From contig CAUTWO010000010.1 in NCBI GenBank assembly GCA_963542545.1, forward strand, positions 1 through 20,229: a stretch of 20,229 nucleotides of DNA, written 5' to 3'. The stretch's first letter is position 1. Every line of letters begins with the position of its first letter. Shown here piece by piece: positions 17,061 through 20,229 of the stretch. The position numbers and the translations under genes were made by a program. The notes under the pieces were generated by a model. It was given only the letters and a program-made list of their open reading frames with translations, was not told the origin of the DNA and did no database searches. The DNA is from CALISC01 sp963542545. Its GTDB lineage: Bacteria > Bacillota_I > Bacilli_A > Acholeplasmatales > Acholeplasmataceae.

Positions 17061-17138
17061 TCTCTTGACCGCTTGCCGTAGGTCCTCTCTTTTTGGTTTC
17101 ATTTGAGAGATTTGCCCACTGCGTGGCTTTCTCACATA
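16911..17138 (+). repeat. DGR variable repeat (VR)
   Basis: 228 bp aligned without gaps to 19036-19263, with four differences: 16921 G for template A, 16929 C for A, 16930 G for A and 16938 T for A. Every mismatch is at an adenine of the other copy, the signature of adenine-specific mutagenic homing. The first 150 bp are the last 49 codons and stop of the surface protein, and AAC codons became AGC, CGC and TAC. The final 78 bp are non-coding past the TAG and probably hold the homing initiation site; small stems there include GACC/GGTC and CCAC-TGC-GTGG. Confidence 0.95.
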
Positions 17139-17164
17139 GAACAATCCGATAATTTGTGCAATCA

Positions 17165-17197
17165 GCTTTTTGAAAACCTTTCAGGTTTTCAAAAAGC
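17165..17197 (+). promoter_or_regulatory. Perfect 15-bp hairpin 3' of the VR, probable homing recognition hairpin
   Basis: GCTTTTTGAAAACCT at 17165-17179 and its exact reverse complement at 17183-17197 enclose a 3-nt loop TTC. No T-run follows, so it is a poor terminator. It begins 27 bp after the VR/TR identity ends and has no copy beside the TR. In the Bordetella phage DGR a hairpin or cruciform just 3' of the VR is needed for target recognition; this is the equivalent position. Confidence 0.65.
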
Positions 17198-17253
17198 CAT
17201 CTTCCGATTTTTGGAGCACTGATAAGCAATTTGAGTAAACTCTAGTTAGGGGT

Positions 17254-17304
17254 ACTTCGCTACGCTTCGCAACAGTGAAGCGTAGCGAAGTCGAATTTTT
17301 AAAT
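17254..17304 (+). terminator. Hairpin, probable terminator between surface-protein gene and the DGR accessory genes
   Basis: ACTTCGCTACGCTTC at 17254-17268 pairs perfectly with GAAGCGTAGCGAAGT at 17277-17291 over an 8-nt loop, followed by CGAATTTTT. It would separate target transcription from the downstream operon, whose own promoter I cannot place with confidence. Confidence 0.6.
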
Positions 17305-17333
17305 GTGGATAATTTTTTAAAAAAAGGAGAAAA

Positions 17334-18464
17334 ATGAACAATAGTAAACTAAATCAAGATAAAGATGAATTTGACATAGCTGATGAATTAACTGAAATAA
17401 TTAGATCCGAAAATATCGCCCAATTAGGCGATGAAGATATAAACAAAATCAACACAGACATTTCTTTTGACTACCACAATACCAGACGAGCTAAGTTTTT
17501 AGGAGAACGCCTCATTTATGCAAACCACAAAGCTCTAAACTTTCGTTCCTTTGACTACAAAGGCTACGACGGCACAATTTACAGACTAGAGCGCAACCTA
17601 AGAGCGATAGTATCAGCACTGATTTTTGAACCCCTGGCAGTCTCTACAACAAATTTATACGCCCTGACTAAGTATGAACTTAGTCAAATTGGTAAGTTTG
17701 TCCACAAAAACATCCAAATCAGCACAATCCCTGCAATAACTCCGCTAATTTACTCTTTATTTAAAAGAGACACAGACCGTTTAATGCCAGTATTTGCAAT
17801 GCCTTTCATTTTGCCCTCGCCAATTAAAGGCAAAATGAATGAATACATTTTGTTTGTTCCGATTCTTGGCTATGACTTGGCGATTGTCAATTTATACTCC
17901 GCATTCCTTTCCGATACAAAACAAATTAACTCAATTAGACAAAAACTCATCAAACTATCACTTACCTTTCAAAACTTTAAGTTACTTGCAACTGATTTTG
18001 AAAAAAGTGTTCTTTGTCTAAATAAAGAATCTGGAATTGCCATTTACACTCCAAAAAACTTTAATACGGCTAAATTAGAAGTTTTGCAAATCAAAGATAC
18101 AAAAATTGAAACAATTTTTAGACAAAAACAAGAACTGCAAATGTTTTTCCAACAGTTTATGCCAATATTTAGCAAAACCATTTCTCAAACCAATTTTAAA
18201 AATTTCTTACCATTGATTTCGTTGACTTTCAACGAAATCAATGAAATCAAGAGAACTGGCAAGTTCTTCTCTATTTTTGAAACATGGCAAGCACTTAAAC
18301 ACACAAAAATGTTTTCAGCAGGCAACTACTTCGTAATGGAGCACATAGACAAAAGGCTATACGAAGTTGCTACTCTTAAAAACACAGAGCTCCCTTGTTT
18401 TGCCTATACACTCAAATCTGAGTTTTCTTTTACACCAAAGGCAAAACAAGCAAAGAAAGTATAA
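17334..18464 (+). CDS. Unrecognised 376-residue protein in the DGR cassette
   Basis: I do not recognise this family. ATG 17334 has AAAAAGGAGAAAA directly upstream. Residues 1-45 are acidic and look disordered. The segment 46-100 is rich in Arg and aromatic residues (YHNTRRAKFLGERLIYANHK). Residues about 150-195 are hydrophobic (MPVFAMPFILPSP, YILFVPILGYDLAIVNLY) but broken by charges, more like a buried core than membrane helices. The rest alternates helices and strands and ends in a Lys-rich tail (PKAKQAKKV). It is followed 6 bp later by the avd-like gene, so the two are cotranscribed and probably coupled. Location between VR and TR makes a role in diversification or in the surface system likely, but no function can be read from sequence. 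Confidence 0.8.
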   Translation: MNNSKLNQDKDEFDIADELTEIIRSENIAQLGDEDINKINTDISFDYHNTRRAKFLGERLIYANHKALNFRSFDYKGYDGTIYRLERNLRAIVSALIFEPLAVSTTNLYALTKYELSQIGKFVHKNIQISTIPAITPLIYSLFKRDTDRLMPVFAMPFILPSPIKGKMNEYILFVPILGYDLAIVNLYSAFLSDTKQINSIRQKLIKLSLTFQNFKLLATDFEKSVLCLNKESGIAIYTPKNFNTAKLEVLQIKDTKIETIFRQKQELQMFFQQFMPIFSKTISQTNFKNFLPLISLTFNEINEIKRTGKFFSIFETWQALKHTKMFSAGNYFVMEHIDKRLYEVATLKNTELPCFAYTLKSEFSFTPKAKQAKKV

Positions 18465-18470
18465 AAAAAT

Positions 18471-18998
18471 ATGAATCAAGACAACAATGAAAACCAAAAA
18501 ACTGCTCAAGAATTATTTCAAGAAACATACGAAAACGTCTTAGACTGTGACCGCTCACCAAACGAAGAGTTTCCAACCGAAACTCACGAAGAAGTGCTTT
18601 CGCTATTTGAGTTTTCAAATCCAAAACTTTTAGTTTTGGAAAATGCAAAACAACTCTTTAGACAGTTTAAAATGTACTATCACAAAAAAGACAAAAACAC
18701 CCGAAGTTCACTGCTTGCAGAGACTCGTCGTGAACTACTTCTTTTAATAAAACAAATCACTCTGGCGAATGCCGTGAATCTGTATTCAAGACCCAAGAAA
18801 AGGCGTAGTTATCAGGAAAACGCTTTAGAAATTCTAATGGTTCAGTCAGTAACTTTTGGAATTTACTTAGAAGAAAACGCCCTTAGTCCACATGAGTTTT
18901 CAGTACTTGCAACCATACATCTAAAAACTCTAAACTCACTTAAAAGTTGGATAATTTCTGACCACGACAGATATCAAAAACACCTTTCAAAAAAATAA
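18471..18998 (+). CDS. avd: Avd-like DGR accessory protein
   Basis: 175 residues. From about residue 52 the chain consists of four predicted helices (LENAKQLFRQFKMYY; RSSLLAETRRELLLLIKQI; YQENALEILMVQSVTFGIYL; SVLATIHLKTLNSLKSWI). The C-terminal pattern LSPHEF at 138-143 followed by LKSWI at 157-161 matches the (M/L)(T/S)PHx...LxSWI end that I recall for Bordetella phage Avd. Avd forms a pentameric, positively charged four-helix-bundle barrel that binds the DGR reverse transcriptase and the TR RNA and is essential for cDNA synthesis. The first 50 residues are an acidic extension absent from the 128-aa phage protein. Position directly upstream of the TR and RT is as expected. The start has no clear ribosome binding site, suggesting coupling to the preceding gene. 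Confidence 0.78.
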   Translation: MNQDNNENQKTAQELFQETYENVLDCDRSPNEEFPTETHEEVLSLFEFSNPKLLVLENAKQLFRQFKMYYHKKDKNTRSSLLAETRRELLLLIKQITLANAVNLYSRPKKRRSYQENALEILMVQSVTFGIYLEENALSPHEFSVLATIHLKTLNSLKSWIISDHDRYQKHLSKK

Positions 18999-19035
18999 GT
19001 TAAAAAATGGCTCGGATGTGTTAAGAAAGTCAATG

Positions 19036-19263
19036 CCTTATTACAACAGTAGCAACCATCAGAACTGGTGGCTTGGTACGCAGTATCCTAACTCTAACCC
19101 GAACGCGCGTAACATCAACAACAGTGGCAACCTGAACTGGAACAACGTGAACAACGTTTTGGGTGTAGTAGTTTGCATTAGGTAGTCTCTTGACCGCTTG
19201 CCGTAGGTCCTCTCTTTTTGGTTTCATTTGAGAGATTTGCCCACTGCGTGGCTTTCTCACATA
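19036..19263 (+). repeat. DGR template repeat (TR)
   Basis: Non-coding copy of the VR, located between avd and the reverse transcriptase as in canonical DGRs. In the VR reading frame it contains 15 AAC codons, the typical template design in which adenine mutagenesis can reach many amino acids without producing stop codons. It has about 46 adenines in the 150 bp matching coding VR. Identity with the VR ends at 19263, after which the flanks are unrelated. It should be transcribed as part of the TR-spacer RNA that primes and templates mutagenic cDNA. The 37 bp between avd and the TR show nothing else clear. Confidence 0.95.
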
Positions 19264-19629
19264 AATCTTTTTAACACAAAAGCTTACTTTCTCTTTCAAT
19301 AATCTTTTTATTTAAGATGTAGGCAAAAAACCTACATAAAGCAAACTTAAGGAAATCCTTATCTTGCATTTACTAAAGCTTTTTAAAAAACCTAAAAGCT
19401 TAATCCAGAGCCACAGCATACGCTGTTAAAAAAAGCGAACGAAAACTACAATACACTGCTAAACCGATTTCGGTTTAAACCTGTATTGTGTTGCTTTAGT
19501 TGGTTTTTTCTTTAAGTTTTTTACCTTCAAAATATTTTAAAAAACTTAAATTACAAACAAAATAAAGGCTGTTTTTCTCAAGCAGCCTTTATTTTGTTAA
19601 AAAGAAACAAAAGCAAAGAGGTTAAAAAA
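19264..19629 (+). ncRNA. Structured spacer of the DGR RNA between TR and reverse transcriptase
   Basis: 366 bp without an ORF, but with many stems: ATGTAGG/CCTACAT at 19318-19338; TAAGGA-AA-TCCTTA near 19350; AAGCTTTT/AAAAGCTT near 19377-19402; and ACAATACA/TGTATTGT enclosing AAACCGA/TCGGTTT near 19449-19488. In the Bordetella phage DGR the equivalent spacer folds with the TR 3' end, binds RT-Avd and supplies the primer for cDNA synthesis. Assignment here rests on position and structure, not on sequence similarity. Confidence 0.65.
19557..19597 (+). terminator. Perfect 15-bp hairpin just upstream of the reverse transcriptase
   Basis: ACAAAATAAAGGCTG at 19557-19571 pairs exactly with CAGCCTTTATTTTGT at 19583-19597 over an 11-nt loop. 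T's within the 3' arm make it terminator-like. It could define the 3' end of the TR-spacer RNA and limit RT expression to read-through, or be part of the spacer fold. Confidence 0.6.
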
Positions 19630-20229
19630 ATGGCTAAACTGACTAAAAAAGACCAAGCGCTAAAACAAAAAACCCAAAACTCACTAATTACTTTTAGCGA
19701 AACATTTTCAGTTCTTAATTTGCATAAAGCAGCGCACACTTGTATGCGCGGTAAACAAGGCAAAAAGTCTGTGGCTGTCTGCATTTACAATATGTCTGAT
19801 TTTATAATGGAAATTCACAAAAAAGTATTGAGTGGTAAATATGAAATGCTTAACTACAAAATTTTTTATATTTACGACCCTAAGTTTAGAATGATATCTG
19901 CACCGACTTTTGTGGACAGGGTCGTGCAAATGACGCTTTGCACTAATTTAGTTTATCGGCTAATTGCCGATAAACTAAACCCAGCAGCCTGCGCTTGTAT
20001 TATCGGAAAAGGTACAGATTACGCTAGAGACATCGTTAAAAACTATTACTTAAAACACTCACCTGAAGAACTAAAAAACCAGTATTATTTAAAACTAGAT
20101 ATTGCTAAGTTTTACGACAATATCGCACATAGTCTAGTTTTAACTGCCACTAAAGAAATTCTAAAAGACCATCCTGAAAGCCTTGAAATTATTAAAACAA
20201 TTTTAAATTCTTACAATAAAGAAAAACAA
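19630..20229 (+). CDS. DGR reverse transcriptase, N-terminal 200 residues (cut by window end)
   Basis: The frame from ATG 19630, preceded by AAAGAGGT at 19615-19622, stays open to the window edge. Early residues (LNLHKAAHTCMRGKQGK, 29-45) and KIFYIYDPKFRMISAPTFVD, about 77-96, correspond to RT motifs 0-2. IIGKGTDYARDIV at 124-136 fits the segment before motif A in DGR and group II intron RTs. Motif A is KLDIAKFYDNIAH at 155-167, with D157 the first metal-binding aspartate. The YxDD motif and thumb lie beyond the window. DGR RTs copy TR RNA with high error at adenines, together with Avd. Adjacent TR, VR and avd make the DGR assignment firm. Confidence 0.92.
   Translation, partial: MAKLTKKDQALKQKTQNSLITFSETFSVLNLHKAAHTCMRGKQGKKSVAVCIYNMSDFIMEIHKKVLSGKYEMLNYKIFYIYDPKFRMISAPTFVDRVVQMTLCTNLVYRLIADKLNPAACACIIGKGTDYARDIVKNYYLKHSPEELKNQYYLKLDIAKFYDNIAHSLVLTATKEILKDHPESLEIIKTILNSYNKEKQ

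Noticed and set aside
16848..17144. Minus-strand ORF of 98 codons, nearly identical to one at 19030-19299
   Set aside because: Both are antisense readings of the VR and TR. Their similarity comes from the repeat, and neither has an RBS.
19036..19263. TR as a truncated duplicate (pseudogene) of the surface-protein gene end
   Set aside because: A decaying copy would differ at all base types. All four differences are at TR adenines, and RT and Avd genes flank it.
19630..20229. Group II intron or retron reverse transcriptase
   Set aside because: No intron domain V/VI-like structure or retron msr/msd was seen, and the VR/TR pair plus Avd explain the RT.
11241..20229. Prophage carrying the DGR
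   Set aside because: No phage structural, lysis or integrase genes are visible, and the target is a cell-surface-type protein. Flanks outside the window were not seen.

Overview
The window comes from an AT-rich, Gram-positive-type bacterium using the standard code: TGA ends both rsmA and ispE, and Trp is TGG throughout. The rsmA-ispE pair, strong AAGGAG-type ribosome binding sites, a cysteine-free S4 and a giant InlB/MucBP-like surface protein point to Firmicutes/Bacilli, possibly one of the reduced-genome gut lineages. The lineage is inference from gene content only.

Region 1 (1-3151) is mostly core: the 3' end of rsmA, overlapped by ispE, and a terminator. Then comes a Fic protein with a C-terminal winged helix behind a promoter overlapped by a 49-bp tandem repeat. 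A shared terminator and rpsD on the minus strand follow.

Region 2 (3152-11014) is accessory and decaying: an orphan RelB/DinJ antitoxin, three co-oriented AAA_14/DUF4143 ATPase genes (intact, broken, intact), an internally deleted IS4-type transposase, a second Fic protein whose motif begins with Gln instead of His, and the truncated remains of an AlbA_2-type ATP-binding protein. The two sister ATPase genes each carry an upstream array of 23-bp repeats with the same layout.

Region 3 (11015-20229) is the main result, a diversity-generating retroelement (DGR). A 1939-residue membrane-anchored surface protein ends in a DUF6273/C-type-lectin-like domain whose last 49 codons are the variable repeat (VR). 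A template repeat (TR) lies 2125 bp downstream. Over 228 bp the two differ at four positions, all of them A in the TR, and these turn three AAC codons into AGC, CGC and TAC. Between VR and TR are a perfect 15-bp hairpin just 3' of the VR, a terminator-like hairpin, an unrecognised 376-aa protein and an Avd-like helical protein. After the TR come a structured spacer of about 366 bp and the start of a reverse transcriptase that runs off the window.

Expected working: TR-spacer RNA is copied by the reverse transcriptase with Avd, errors occur at template adenines, and the cDNA replaces the VR, altering the exposed tip of the surface protein. In this copy all changes lie in the first 28 bp of the VR. 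The 376-aa protein is a candidate unassigned DGR accessory factor.
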